Source: Uranotaenia lowii (lineage: Eukaryota; Arthropoda; Insecta; Diptera; Culicidae). From it: DNA of 64,000 nt. Of this stretch, positions 44,542-55,809 are shown piece by piece. The notes beneath the pieces are model-generated. The model was not told where the DNA came from. It searched no databases and saw only the letters and a list, made by a program, of their open reading frames with translations. Position 1 is the stretch's first letter; each line of letters opens with the position of its first letter. The position numbers and the translations under genes are program-made. The DNA is taken from assembly GCF_029784155.1 (NCBI RefSeq), contig NC_073691.1, positions 134,412,394-134,476,393 of the forward strand, given 5' to 3'.

Positions 44542-45420
44542 TAAAGCCATACTTTCTTCAGTTTCTCAACTGTCTTCACTACCTTAGGTCGTTTAAGGAG
44601 GTGCTGCTTCATAAATGCCCAGTACTTCTCGATGGGGCGGAGCTCCGGAGTGTTGGGAGGGTTGAACATTTTTTGCACGAAATGGACCTTATTGTCCGCG
44701 TACCACTTTAGCACGTCCTTGGAGTAGTGGCATGAGGCCAAATCCGGCCAGAAGATTGTTGCGACGTTGTGGGCCTTCAGGAGAGGAATCAGCCGCTTTT
44801 GGAGGCACTCTTTCATGTACACCTGTCCGTTCATCGTGTCCTGGGTCACGAAAGGTGCACTCCGCTACCCGCATGTGCAGATGGCTTGCCAATCCAGGAA
44901 TTTATTCACAAATTTCGACATCTTCTGAGTGTGGACATGCTCCGGAACGCTGAACTTATCCTTGGCCGTGAAAAACAGGTGGCCAGGGATCTGTTTGAAG
45001 TCGGCCTTCACATATGTTTTGCCGTCCATCATGCAGCATTCAACTTTCGTCAGCATGTTGAGGTACAACTTCCTTTCACGGGTTTTGGCGGACTTGTTCC
45101 GCTTCTCGTCACTATTAGGGGCCTTTTGTTCCTTTAACGTTCAAAGCCCAGCCTTAGTTTTGACCTCCTGGGCAAAACTTTGGCTTAGATGTAGCTTGTT
45201 AGCCACATCCCGAACGGAAGCGTTCGGGTTTCGGTTCAAGGCCCCAACTACGCGATTGTGATTTTTGGTGATTCCATTCCCGCGAGTTTTGATCACAGGA
45301 CTTTAAAAGGATGTAAATAATGCGCTATGAACTAAATCCACCCAAATTTTTAATAAATTCTACCCAATGGTCAAAAAGCAATTTCATAGTGTGGCAATTT
45401 CAGCGTGGACACCCTTTACG

Positions 45421-46245
45421 TGCGAGGGCTAAGTCTTCTCGACCGCCGTTGCTTGTGGAGTCTATAGTAGGCACGACTCCCGCTGATAATTCACCGCTGG
45501 ATCTCACGGCTGGTGTCATTGTCTGCTGTCACCAGTGAGCCGAGATAGGCAAAGCCTTCGACTATCTCTAGCTCGTCGCCATCGACTGTTACCTTGTTAT
45601 TGCTGGACAAGCGGGTTCGGTCGGTCTCGGATTCGCAGGCCAGCAAATACTTCGTCTTGCACGTGTTAACTCCTTCGAGTGCCACGTTGAACATCATGCA
45701 GGATAGACTTGATGTCGTGCGCCTTGTCGAAGCCCCCTGGGCCATTCAAATGAACTCGACAATTCACCCGATATCGGCACACAGCATTGCGTTCCATCCA
45801 TCGTCACCTGGATCAGTCTGGTCAGCTTCCCGGAAAAGCCGTTTTCGTCTATAATTTTCCATAGCTCGTCTTCGTGTCGTATGCGACTTTGAAGTTGATG
45901 ACCAGATGATGCGTATGGGCTTCGTATTTACGGCATTTTTACAGGATTTGCCGTAGTGTAAAGATCTGGTCCGTCGTAGACCGTCCCTCCATGTCCCTCA
46001 ACCGGTGTAGACAACTTGTCCGGGCCCATTTTAATGAGTTCAGCTGCGATGCCATCTTTGCAGCCGGCGATGTACCTTCCTCCTCCGTCTTGATCTCCTG
46101 CATGTTCGCCTTTCAGCTGTTCATCGCAGTGCTGCTTCCACATTTTGATTACCTTACGATTGTCCGTCAGGATGCCCCCGAAAAGATGATCAAAATAAAG
46201 TTCACGGATAAGATGAAAATGATTTTGATCGTTTGGTTTCTTTAG
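45421..46245 (-). pseudogene. RTE-like reverse transcriptase fragment
   Basis: From 46190 down: FGGILTDNRKVIKMWKQHCD, GEHAGDQDGGG, GIAAELIKMGPDKL; then in other frames DELWKIIDENGFSGKLTRLI, then CMMFNVALEGV and KTKYLLACESETDRTRL, ending LEIVEGFAYLGSLVTADND near 45510. The central YADD-type catalytic block is missing or scrambled between about 45740 and 45700. Frameshifts are numerous. The fragment stops at the mariner insertion at 45417. Confidence 0.7.
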
Positions 46246-46249
46246 AACG

Positions 46250-48060
46250 TGGCGAAAAAGCTTGTTGCTAATTTCAACCAACAATAAGCGAATTACAATG
46301 TTTAAAAAAAACATTAATAGATTTTATATTTAACCAATGCACATAACATTAAAGAGCAAATCAGTAATAACAATACAAAACTCTTTTAACGGCTGAGAAC
46401 TATCAGCTATCAAAACATTATAAATTCAGAATGAAGCGATTTGCACGCGCGTCAAACGGATTGTTTGTAAATGATCGCGTTCGTGTGCCGAATTCCACGA
46501 GCAGCAGCAGCAGCTCAAAATGAACGACCAACAAACAAATGGTCGTGATAATCGTTGTGTTATGAAAGTGGCAGCTGTCCACTATCACCCTCCCTCATAT
46601 CATAATCTTTCATGCCTTCTTGTCTCCGGAGGGGCTCCCAAGCACATTGTCAACTTTCGTGAACAACTCCTCATGCAAACTCTCCCCTTTCCTCAGTCTT
46701 ATTATCCATAACAACTACCTACTCAAGCAGAAAGTATTCCTTTTTCAACCATTCATTCCCCAGTTCGTGCAGAACTTGACCGCACAGTTCCTATTTGGTG
46801 GTTTTCCTTCGGGTTTGTGGTGGAGCACCGGGTCCAGTTGGATGACTGCACTCGTTTGTGTGTTTCGAGAAGCGAGAGCTGACGAGACGAAAACTGACCA
46901 GAAATTGGCTTGATTTTCCCAACCATTATTGCAACTTCCAAAACTGCGACAAAATGAAACGCGCTAGCGACGGATAAAAAGAAAGAGAAAGAGAGACAAA
47001 ATGAGAAATGGCCATTATCGAATGGCAGTTCAAATTAATGTTTTGGAGGGTGGGAACTGGGTCACCGAACGTGGAATCTAGATCCGGATGGTTTTGCGTG
47101 CCGCTTGATTTTTGGCTCTTTCTGGGGTTTGAACCTGGTGGCAGCGAGAGTAATGCTTAATTTATTTGACTTCTAAATTAGAAAAGTAATTAATTCAATG
47201 AGCGACAAAGAGTGGAGATAAAAGTTAAACCATCACAGAGCAGAAGATTAATTAAAATAAACTCAAAACAGCATCCAAGTAACAATGATAATTCAAAAAT
47301 AACGAAATTGCGAAAATTGTCGAAACTGGTTTAATTCAAATACGTTTTACGATACCCCCAATCGTCGATCGAACAAAAACCTTTAATTCTGAAAAATATC
47401 TGCCACCAATGGGAAAATTCTAAGCATTTTTTCTTATTGATGAAGTTGGACTTAATAGACGATTCAACGTTTTTGGTTTAGAACTGGAATTGATCAACGG
47501 AACGAAAGATTAGTTTTTTTTTTATTTAAACAGTCTTCTCGTTGGGAAATGATTGGTCAACTATGTAGCTTTCTATAGCGTTTTTTGTAAGGCAATTTTA
47601 TGTGGAACACCCTTTGATGCAATGGAATAACCCTTTGCAAATACCCCTTAACTGAAGAACCGATTTTTATTTTAACTAGCTGATGTCACACGGCCTTGCT
47701 CGGGTTCACATAAAATATAAATCAACATTAGTCGTCCAAAACCCTCGTGCTTATACCTCGTTCTACCAACAGCAGAAGGAACAAACAATTTGCTAAAAAA
47801 ATCCACTTTCAAGTTTTCAATGATCAGCCGGCTTTGTTATGCTTGCCAGTATAGTAGGGGAAAACTGTACAAGACGCACCAACCACTAACCATCAAAAAA
47901 CGAAATTGAAAGCTTACGACGATTCAGGGATCAGATTTACGAATTATCAAAAAGAATAGTAGGCATGAGAAAAACACGATTTTGAATATATTTTTGTAAA
48001 AAAACTAAAACAACCAGAAAACAAACCGCTCGGTAGAATGCCAAAATTAGTGGACAGAAC
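46250..48060. other. No gene assigned
   Basis: 46440-47000 has more balanced composition and two opposing frames (46620-46913 plus, 46753-46941 minus) without motifs. Near 47675-47710 AGCTGATGTCACACGGCCTTG followed by CTCGGGTTCA matches a dispersed repeat also hinted at near 9470 and at the ends of the G-run repeats. TAGGGGAAAACTGTACAAGA near 47856 resembles the ends of the TA-flanked element at 27669, but no partner end was found. Confidence 0.35.
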
Positions 48061-48070
48061 GCACCATACC

Positions 48071-48913
48071 CAGGCTTCCGAAAAGTACAGCTTTGCTATG
48101 ACAGCTTTTTTCTTGCCAAACAAACTGTCTCGGTTTTCCTTACCACTCGGTTCGCTGCTGTACCGTCGGTAACGAATCGTAATGCTTCGGCTACATCGCA
48201 CACGTGCGAGAACCCAGGCTGTATCTGAACAATCTGCTCAAAGCATGCGTTGCCGAAAGTGTTGTGCTTTAAGCTGTAGCGAACCCAACCGACAGTTCGG
48301 TTTTCATCCCTTCATGCCTCCGGTTTCGAAAAAAATTTCATCCTAACTGTCGGCTGCAGGGCGTGACAGTTTGGGCAGGACTGTCACGTGTGACTGTCGT
48401 GCCCATACCGTACCCATGCCTGATCGTATGCGCTGCTGCTCGGTTTCGAATAGATCGAACGAGCCATCTATTCGCACCGAGCAGCAGCATACGATCGGCG
48501 CGTAACGCGATATGTGGTGCCGGTGCAGGTTAGGCGAAAAGGGGAGGGGAGGGGAGGGTGATTGGGGTGATCACCATCCGCAGTAGCTTCAAGCAAAAGG
48601 AAAATACGTTCGTTCGAAATCAACTCAGCCCGAGCGAATCTCGGCTACAGTCGGACGGAGTAAGTAGTACTGTCATGCGAAATTCAACGCATTGAAAACT
48701 GTCACGAAGATTTTCCCAAAACTGTCACGAAGCTTAAAAAAATTTCATACCCACGAACAAACTCTCGCATGAGGTAAAACAAGCCATCGCTGTACATTGC
48801 ACGACCGCTCCTTTTAAAACTGTCGGGGAAGAAATATTCGGGAAGCTTTCATCGAGGTGCATGTGCGACGTTCGCAAGAATACTGTTATTCGCCAGTACT
48901 TTTCGGAAGCCTG
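48071..48913. mobile_element. hAT-type foldback element with 8 bp duplication
   Basis: An 843 bp element. The ends CAGGCTTCCGAAAAGTAC are perfect inverses and are flanked by a perfect 8 bp duplication ACCATACC (48063-48070 and 48914-48921), as in hAT elements. At the exact centre lies a strong palindrome (48422-48500) with arms of about 34 bp (CGTATGCGCTGCTGCTCGG against its inverse). ACTGTC or GACAGT recurs more than ten times between. The element would fold into a long interrupted hairpin. No transposase. A GGGGAGGGGAGGGGAGGG run lies at about 48540-48557. The minus frame at 47947-48201 crosses the left boundary and is not a gene. Confidence 0.85.
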
Positions 48914-48929
48914 ACCATACCTAAAGGGT

Positions 48930-49495
48930 GGTAAGAAATTGTTATTTTTGTTATTTTTATGTCAGTCTTCATTGTTCGTTGCTTGATTTTTTTGTAGTCA
49001 CTCGCTTGACCAGTAATAATAAGGTCACGACCAAGATAGGGAGATCAATAGGTAAAACATTGCGCTTAACCTCAATCGACAGAGCCTTGTAAACGCAGGG
49101 TCAAAAATAGTTATGAAATTACGAACGAAATGTATGGGATTTGAAACAAAATTACAATTTATGGAAAAATTAGGGGTCTTATTGGCCACATAAATAGTCA
49201 CTCGCATTCTTTGAAATACCTACGAAATACCGGCCAATTCGGCAACACTGTTGGCTTGTGGTCGCCTTCGATTCTTCTGTTTTTCAATTTATTCATATTC
49301 GACGAAAACTTTACCTAAAATTCGATCCCTGACTACTGTTGAACAAACGATATTCAGGTTTATTCAGTTACATAAAAGGACAGCTAAGTTAGGTCGATTG
49401 GATTGTTTTTTTTACGGAAAGATAAAACTCGCCCTGCAGCCCCCATAGCCGCTGTGTTTTTTGTTTTTATTTTTCTGTATACATAACCTCAAACT
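48930..49495. other. No gene assigned, possible 5' UTR of CR1-like element
   Basis: No recognised coding sequence. The part closest to 49514 may be the untranslated leader of the CR1-like element, but no boundary or target duplication can be seen. Confidence 0.3.
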
Positions 49496-49513
49496 TCGGC
49501 AGCGCATACAATC

Positions 49514-50473
49514 ATGTCTATCTGCCAATTTATTAACTGCCCTGATCCGGAGAAAAACGCTAGGATTATAAAGTGCAACGGAAGGTGCAAGAAGACACTT
49601 CACATAACATGCGCTCGAGTTTCTGGCCCGCAATTGAAGGCTCATCAGGAAAACGATGGACTTCTGTGGCTCTGCGCCGACTGTAGGTCACAACAATCGG
49701 ATGATTTGCTAGAAAAAATTGAGACCAATAGGCAAACAATTTTGGAGTTAGCAAAACGTATCGATACCTACTTTGATGTTCTGGCGATGAAGTTAGATAC
49801 CAACTCCAAAATGATAACCGAACTCGCTGCTGTATCAGCAACATCAAACGCTATCAACGTCGAGCTGATGTCGGTTCGTTTCTCGTTACCAGCTCGCCCA
49901 GAAGACCCCTTCTCGGATATCCACGACAGAGTTCGCGAGTCATTAGATGCTTGCATGGATCGTCTGTTTTGTGGAATCAACCTCGATGACGAAGGCCACC
50001 AAGTTTCTCGGAAGCGTAAAGCCGAACCTTCAAACGGATCGCATAACAAGCGCACTAGAAATGCAGATTTAAGTGTCATGCAAATCGATTTAGATTGCAC
50101 CGCTACCGATCCCTTACCTTCTTCTTTGCCATCTACTTCTTCTTACCAACTGCCACTGCCTCAGCGAACCGAATCTGAAAATATAGTTCATCCGTCAGCA
50201 ACAAAACCCGCTGAACATCAAACATTTGTTGATGAGCCTACCAACGATGCTGTCCAACAGTCGATCAATGTACCAACTGCTCAGCTCCCTATAGACTCGG
50301 TCGTCCACACTGCACCTTTGACACAAGTCGATACAGTTCCCTTTATCGCAAATCTTGCACCTGTGGGAGCATATATGAATAATGTTAATTCAGCTTCGAA
50401 TTTCAACCCATCGCACTCATATCCTACCTTTTACTATCCGCCAATGTGGCATCCGTTAAACATGCAACCATGA
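49514..50473 (+). CDS. CR1-like ORF1 protein with PHD-type zinc finger
   Basis: An intact 319-residue frame, the longest in the window that looks undamaged. Residues 1-58 form a C4HC3 PHD-type finger: Cys 4, 9, 21, 25, His 30, Cys 33, 54 and 57, with the usual Trp (52) before the last pair. Residues about 62-115 are leucine- and charge-patterned and probably form a coiled coil. Around 167-182 a basic stretch (RKRKAEPSNGSHNKRTR) may be a nuclear localisation or nucleic-acid-binding patch. The last 130 residues are Ser/Thr/Pro/Gln-rich and disordered-looking. In CR1-group elements ORF1 binds the element RNA. The start is the first ATG with the finger complete behind it. Confidence 0.8.
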   Translation: MSICQFINCPDPEKNARIIKCNGRCKKTLHITCARVSGPQLKAHQENDGLLWLCADCRSQQSDDLLEKIETNRQTILELAKRIDTYFDVLAMKLDTNSKMITELAAVSATSNAINVELMSVRFSLPARPEDPFSDIHDRVRESLDACMDRLFCGINLDDEGHQVSRKRKAEPSNGSHNKRTRNADLSVMQIDLDCTATDPLPSSLPSTSSYQLPLPQRTESENIVHPSATKPAEHQTFVDEPTNDAVQQSINVPTAQLPIDSVVHTAPLTQVDTVPFIANLAPVGAYMNNVNSASNFNPSHSYPTFYYPPMWHPLNMQP

Positions 50474-50779
50474 CTAAGTTGGGAAAAGAACAAGTTACAT
50501 CTCGTTCAAACTTTCCGTTCAAAAAAACTTTGCGGCTACACTTACCGCAAACGGATTCTGGCCAGCCGGTATAGTTATCTCACCCTACGAGAAAACAGCT
50601 ATTGCATTACCACTTACTGCCTAGCAACCACATTCCTTACCCGCTCCCGTGGATCCATCCAGAGTTGCACGATTTTCTGCACCGACGGCATCGACGACAA
50701 AATTCGTAAACAATTCCACTCATCCTGAACTCAGCGAGAACAATTCGACGAACTATCAGCTGTTCATACGATGCTCCCT

Positions 50780-53475
50780 AGCACGCAGTACGCCTCACCC
50801 GTGGACCCAAATCGCAAGCGAGGATTCACAGTTTACTACCAAAACGTAAGAGGTTTGCGCACTAAAGACTCGAGAGCTTTTTATCGCTCTGGCTGAATGT
50901 GAGTACGATGTAATTGTTTTTTTCTGAAACCTGGCTGCACGCTGGAATCGCCAACGCCGAGTTCTCGGCGAATTTTCACATTTATAGAGCCGATCGTTCA
51001 GAGCAGACTAGCAATTTATGCAGAGGAGGAGGTGTTCTTGTAGCAGTACGGCCTTCCGTTTATTGTTGCGAAATTGCTCTTAGCCACAGTTCGCATCTCG
51101 AACAAATGTGTGTGCGCGTCAAACTTGGATCTTTTTCATTAATTATTTGCACAGTGTACCAGAGTCCCAGCTCGACTGTGTCAAGTTACCAATCCAATGT
51201 GATCTGCATTGAACAATTAGCTAAGCTGCTTTCAGACAAAGGCTCATTATTGTTAATTGGAGACTATAATTTGCCGAACATATCTTGGATATTCGACGAA
51301 GATTCATACAGTTTTCTTCCCGAATCTGAGCTCGTGGTAGATATTCCTGACTTGCTACAATCAAAGGAAAATACAGTCATGAATGCGTTAATGGACATTG
51401 GTCTCCATCAAATAAACAACATCAAGAATCTCAACGAACGCCTGCTAGATCTTGCATTCGTAAGCGATCCAACGAATTTCCTGTTGCGCGCAGCTCCTCA
51501 ACCTTTGATGCGTGTGGATTTACATCACCCTCCGATTGTAGTCTCGTTTTTTTCCGACATGTTTGATGAAACTACGGATGGTGACGACGTCACATATGAT
51601 TTTAGAAACTGCAACTTCAACGAGCTCAACCTCATCATTCAACAAGAAAATTGAACCTCTGTATTAGACCTCAGTACACATAATGCAAACTCAGCGCCTG
51701 AGTCATTCTACTCACGCCTATCAGTAATTTTAAATCGATATGTGCCAGTGTGACCTCGCCTTGTTGTTAAAAAATTCGCTTGGTGGAATCGTGAATTGAC
51801 AACATTAAAAATCGCATGAGAAAAGCTAAAACCAAGGAAACACTCGTAATCCAACTGATGTTTCGAGGGAATATCTAAGAGCCATTGAGTTACAGTATTT
51901 AAAACTTAAAGATACTAGCTACCGTCAGCACTTATCTGACCTTCAACGGAAATTTAAAGATGACCCTTCTGCATTTTGGAATTACGTGAAAAGTAAAAAA
52001 GGTAATCTAGGGCTTCCGTTTAATCTTACTTATCAGAATCGCACTTCCAATAATGCCCAAGAAGCAGTTCAACTTTGTACGGATTATTTTAAATCCACTT
52101 TTGTATGCCACAAGGAAGTAAACAATTCCAACCAACATTTGAATTCGGTTGACTTGTTTGATATAAGTATTCCCGAATTCAGGGTTTCTCCAAACGAAGT
52201 TAAGAAAGCACTCTTTGATATTAATGAGCAAAAGGGAGCCGGTTCGGACGGCTTACCGCCATTATTCATCAAAAGATGCTGCGAATCCCTAGCACTTCCA
52301 GTGAGCATGCTGTTTAAAAGTCATTGGAAACTTCTACTGTACCCATACTCTAGAAAACTGCTGCTATCTCACCTATTCATAAACCTGGTAACATTCATCT
52401 TGTTGAAAAATATCGAGGTATATCAATTCTGAACTGCTTAGGAAAGGTATTTGAATTGTTAATCTTCAATAAAATGAGTTCAGTTTCATCGCATATCATC
52501 GCAGAATGCCAACATGGTTTCCGTAAAAAGAGATCAACACTTACTAACTTGATGGTGTATGTTCCGTTCATTAGTAGATCTCTATCCGATAAGAAACCAG
52601 TCGACGCAATTTATGTGAATTTCGCCAAAGCGATCGATCGGCTCCCGCACAAACTACTTATCGATAAGCTTGACATTATCGGATTCCCCAAATGGCTGAT
52701 CATGTGGCTAGAGTCATACCTTCAAGAAAGAACTGCATTCGTCAGACAGGGTCACATCAAATCCACAACTTTCGCCGTTCCTTCTGGAGTTCCCCAAGGA
52801 AGCCACTTGGGCCCATTGCTATTTAATCTCTATATGAACGACCTTTGCGTACTGATCAATTCGGAAATAATATTCTACGCCGACGATTTAAAGTTGTATC
52901 GCACCATCACAGATTATGAAGACTGTGTTTCACTTCAACAAGACCTCGATAAACTTATGATTTGGTGCCGAGTGAATGCAATGGAGATGAATCTAGGAAA
53001 ATGTAAAATCTTGACTTTCTCGAGGAGCAGAACAGAGATAACGCATAGTTACCTAGCGGGTGATTTTGTACTTGAGAAGGTTGAATCTATGAGGGATCTT
53101 GGCGTAATTCTGGACAAATCGCTCACGTTTAAGGATCACCTAGCTTTGACTGTGGCTAAAGCTAAAACAGTGCTAGGATTCATCGTACGCCACACAAAAG
53201 GATTCAGTGATACCACAACTCTAAAAGTGCTTTACTGTTCACTGGTCCGTTCTGTTTTGGAGTATAATATCCAAATTTGGGCACCTTCATCCATAGGCCG
53301 TATGAAGCTGCTAGAGTCTGTCCAGAAACGTTTCCTGCGATATGCACTGCCGAACTTACCCTGGAACGAACCACATCGGAATCCTGAAAATCGAACCAAT
53401 CGGATCTCGTGTATTACTCATCCGGCGTGTATTCATCTTTGATATTTTATCTGGAAACATCGGCAGTACCAGTAT
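50780..53475 (+). pseudogene. CR1-like ORF2: endonuclease and reverse transcriptase, inactivated
   Basis: Endonuclease begins with YYQNVRGLRTKDSRAFYRSG near 50832, then a stop and frameshift, then FFSETWLHAGI, LLIGDYNLPNISW (about 51255) and a divergent end motif DLHHPPIVVSFF in place of SDH. Reverse transcriptase starts around 51985 with EVKKALFDINEQKGAGSDGL, shifts frame near 52340, and continues HGFRKKRSTLTN, AIYVNFAKAIDRLPHK, SGVPQGSHLGPLLFNLYMND and FYADDLKLY. The catalytic Asp of motif A appears as Asn (YVNFAKA rather than YXDFXKA), while the YADD motif is kept. A last frameshift near 53370 leads to RRVFIFDIL. At least four disruptions. Confidence 0.85.
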
Positions 53476-53734
53476 CTAAGCAAAATATTCGAATTTTGGA
53501 AAGCATTTTTTATATGTAGTTGATGAAACATGCTAAAAAATGACTTGCTACAGCTTGTAATAAATGATACTTTATTTTAGGTCCTAAAAAAAAATTCCAG
53601 TTGAATATAAGGAATTTAGCAAAAAGCAACGTTTAAGGTTCAATAAAATAACCATTTTTTTTAATATGTTTTCCATCCGCATAAGCTCTTAATGCATTTT
53701 AAATACTTTGATGAACATTTTTATATTTGTTGCA
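53476..53734. other. AT-rich junction sequence
   Basis: No coding or repeat signal recognised between the CR1-like end and the RTE-like fragment. Confidence 0.4.
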
Positions 53735-54290
53735 GAATCAGTTGGCGATAGTCGAACACTTTGTCTATCTCGGTTCACTGGTGAATGCAGACAATGACAC
53801 CAGCCCGTGAAATGATCAGCCAATGTCCTGCCTTCTGTGAACTCTACAAGTAAGTGCGGTCGAGAAGACTTAGCCCTCGCACGAAGTGTAAACAGTACTT
53901 GAAGCTAGACCAGTTGTTCTCTACGGGCACGAGACATGGATATTGCTCGAAGAGGACATGTGTACACTAGGAGTATTCGAGCGACGCGAGCTTGTGCGAC
54001 TTTACGGCGATCCCAGTATTTAGAAGGTGGTGAAGACATGCTGGATACGCTGAGCAGGACATGTTGCGAGAATGCCGGAAAACTGTCCTGCAAAACAGGT
54101 ATTCGCTACGAGTCCGGTAGGAACAAGACGAGAAGGGTTGCAATGAGCGAGGTGGTTAGACCAAGTGGAGCGTGATCTGGTGAATGTGGGATGTTCGAGA
54201 AATTGGAGAACGGTTGCCGTGGACCGAGTGAATTTTAGGAATTTTATTAATCAGGTTATGTCGTGAGGCGGAATACTATGCCAAAAAACA
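53735..54290 (+). pseudogene. RTE-like retroelement, C-terminal fragment
   Basis: Plus-strand fragment starting in the end of the reverse transcriptase (EHFVYLGSLVNADNDTS, about 53757), passing GREDLALA (about 53866) and LEEDMCTLGVFERRELVRLY, then AGHVARMPENCPAKQVFA near 54056, CSRNWRTVAVDRVNFRNFIN near 54195 and a short tail. Several stops and frameshifts. It provides the uninterrupted version of the site hit by a mariner at 45417 and overlaps in content with 41465-41640 and 42940-43205. Confidence 0.75.
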
Positions 54291-54299
54291 TATCAGGTC

Positions 54300-55685
54300 A
54301 GGTTTCGAAAATAAGTCAATTAAATGTCCGTGGCAATTTTTCTTTCGTCGTGGTTTCCTTGTAGCGCTAAATAGTCGAAAGTTTCGAAATCCAAAGCAGC
54401 GGAATTAGACAATTGGAACACACCTTGCAGATAATAAAATTCGAATGACACATGTCATCGGCAAAGTGCAAACTAAATAGTTGCATGACCAAACAATGCA
54501 ACTCGACAGCTTATTAGCCGATAAATATTCAAAACATACCCATAAGTTTGTATACTTACCCATCCCTGGTAATGACATCGACGACGACGACGGCGTTGAA
54601 TGAAGTCGACCCGCTAATATCGGTCGAGTTCAGAGTGACGTAAAGGCAGGTATGTTCCTGCACCTTTCTTCCCTCAAGCGCATTCAATCAAGTTTTATGT
54701 TGCGTACCTCGTTTTTTGCATTAAGGTGGGCTAGCATAGAAATAAAAGAGAAAAAGTGCCCAACTTCATCAGACACGGATGTTGCACATTTAGCATATTT
54801 TTGGTGTCACGAAAACTCTCATATTTGAACGCGCATGGAAAAAACTCGTCGCGATCATTATGGTTTATTCGGATGCATTTTTGCACGTTTTTTGAACAAG
54901 TGTGAAGCTGATTTATTTCAAGTGGTCGAGGTTGTTTGACCCATGTCGATGCTATCCTAGATCACAGATACAGTGGTTTTTCAATTTTATCAAGATCAAA
55001 AAAACATTTGGCGTGAATTTGACGAAAACTTGAATTTAGAGAAACTGTGAAAATATTTATTATTAATGGTCTGAAATGATTGTTCATTCCTTAAGTAATG
55101 GACTTGAAATTAACAACTTAAAGTCATGTATCACCATCAGCTTCCCATGATTTGTTTGATTAATAACAATCCCTTCCTTTCCTGAATCAGAGGTACAAAA
55201 CAGTTAAGTCGCCGAATAGGAAGACGCTTACTTACATAAAATACTAACTAACCAAATAAGAATGCACGCGGTATTAGAATCTAATTATGATAAATGGTCT
55301 TGAATAAACAATTTCATAAATAAACTTTAAAATCTAACTTCTTATGGGTTTTCTTGTTTAGAGGGGAGCTTGAAGAAAGAGGAAACATTATTTTATAAAA
55401 TTAAATATGTTACAGGAGTAGGGGGTAGTGCTCCTAATTCCGCATAGCGAGTAATATGCACATCAGATCGCTGCAAGCTTTCATGGAAATTTTCAATTCA
55501 TTAATTTATGCGCCTCCCATGACTTTTGTTTGGCACAAAAGCGCTAAGTTGCTATTGATGTTCAAAATTCGGTTTTATTTAAACTTAATCGTTTTAAATA
55601 AATCGATCATAATAGAACCGTTTAAAACAGATGTTTAGAGAAACCAATGTAGTTTTTTTCTGGTGATTTATTTGCAAATGATGTC
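54300..55685. other. No gene assigned
   Basis: 54300-54960 is of moderate composition and the rest is AT-rich. Nothing recognised on either strand; the 60-residue frame from 55456 is AT-driven. Confidence 0.4.
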
Positions 55686-55699
55686 ACCTAGGAGGAATT

Positions 55700-55795
55700 T
55701 TGTTAATCCCGACCGAAAATCGAACTCCTGAATCCCTGAGTTTGTAATAATAGACACTCTGTCTATTACGATGAGAACACCAGAAAGGCATCCAC
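55700..55795 (-). repeat. tRNA-like SINE head (minus strand)
   Basis: Read on the minus strand: TGGTGTTCTCATCGTAATAG in the A-box position and GGAGTTCGATTTTCGG as B-box, separated by TCTATTATTACAAACTCAGGG. This has the arrangement of a tRNA-derived SINE head and the B-box is well kept. Confidence 0.5.
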
Positions 55796-55809
55796 TTACC
55801 CCTGACGGC

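Larger units (their letters stand above)
43225..45305 (-). pseudogene. DD37E transposase pseudogene, copy 2
   Basis: Order on the minus strand: remnants of the DNA-binding region (NHNRVVGALNRNPNASVRDV, then ANKLHLSQSFAQEVKTKAGL), MLTKVECCMMDGKTYVKADF with the first acidic motif, LDWQAICTCG, then ATIFWPDLASCHYSKDVL and NTPELRPIEKYWAFMKQHL with the second Asp and the Glu 37 residues apart. The first helix-turn-helix part is missing: sequence jumps from the 5' terminal region (about 45310-45416) to the middle of the DNA-binding domain. At least one stop and two frameshifts occur, plus the insertion of copy 3 at 44542. Confidence 0.8.
43206..45416 (-). mobile_element. Tc1/mariner DD37E element, copy 2 (interrupted, different subfamily)
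   Basis: The upstream terminal repeat on the minus strand begins AGGGTGTCCACGCTGAAATT (ending 45416 in plus coordinates), with TA at 45417-45418. The transposase reads downstream to TVEKLKKVWL at about 44544, is broken by copy 3, and continues at 43279 with HAKNGDSQVVQNLMARM until about 43225. The expected downstream inverted repeat is missing; the retroelement resumes at about 43205, so that end was deleted. The terminal sequence differs from copies 1 and 3, showing a separate DD37E subfamily. Confidence 0.8.
42800..46245 (-). mobile_element. RTE-like non-LTR retrotransposon interrupted by DD37E elements
   Basis: A minus-strand retroelement whose reverse transcriptase lies at about 46245-45421 and whose C-terminal region lies at about 43205-42940, separated by a nest of two mariners. 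The uninterrupted copy at 53735-54290 shows CCCTCGCACGAAG where this copy has CCCTCGCACG followed by TA and the mariner end at 45416-45420, so the insertion point is read directly. The protein type (EFAYLGSLVTADND near the end of RT, then AGHV.RM and WLDQVERDL motifs) is common in dipteran RTE-like elements. The exact clade is my judgement. Confidence 0.65.
49500..53475 (+). mobile_element. CR1/T1-Q-like non-LTR retrotransposon
   Basis: Two consecutive coding regions in the order ORF1 (49514-50473), then endonuclease plus reverse transcriptase (about 50780-53475). ORF1 has a PHD-type zinc finger as in CR1-group ORF1 proteins, and the RT motifs fit the same group. The element is nearly full length in coding content but ends abruptly after the RRVFIFDIL-like block near 53455. 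I cannot see the short 3' tandem repeats expected of CR1 elements. Confidence 0.8.

Noticed and set aside
47856..47890. Complete TA-flanked element starting at TAGGGGAAAACTG
   Set aside because: The end resembles that of the 27669-28604 element, but no matching inverse end was found downstream.
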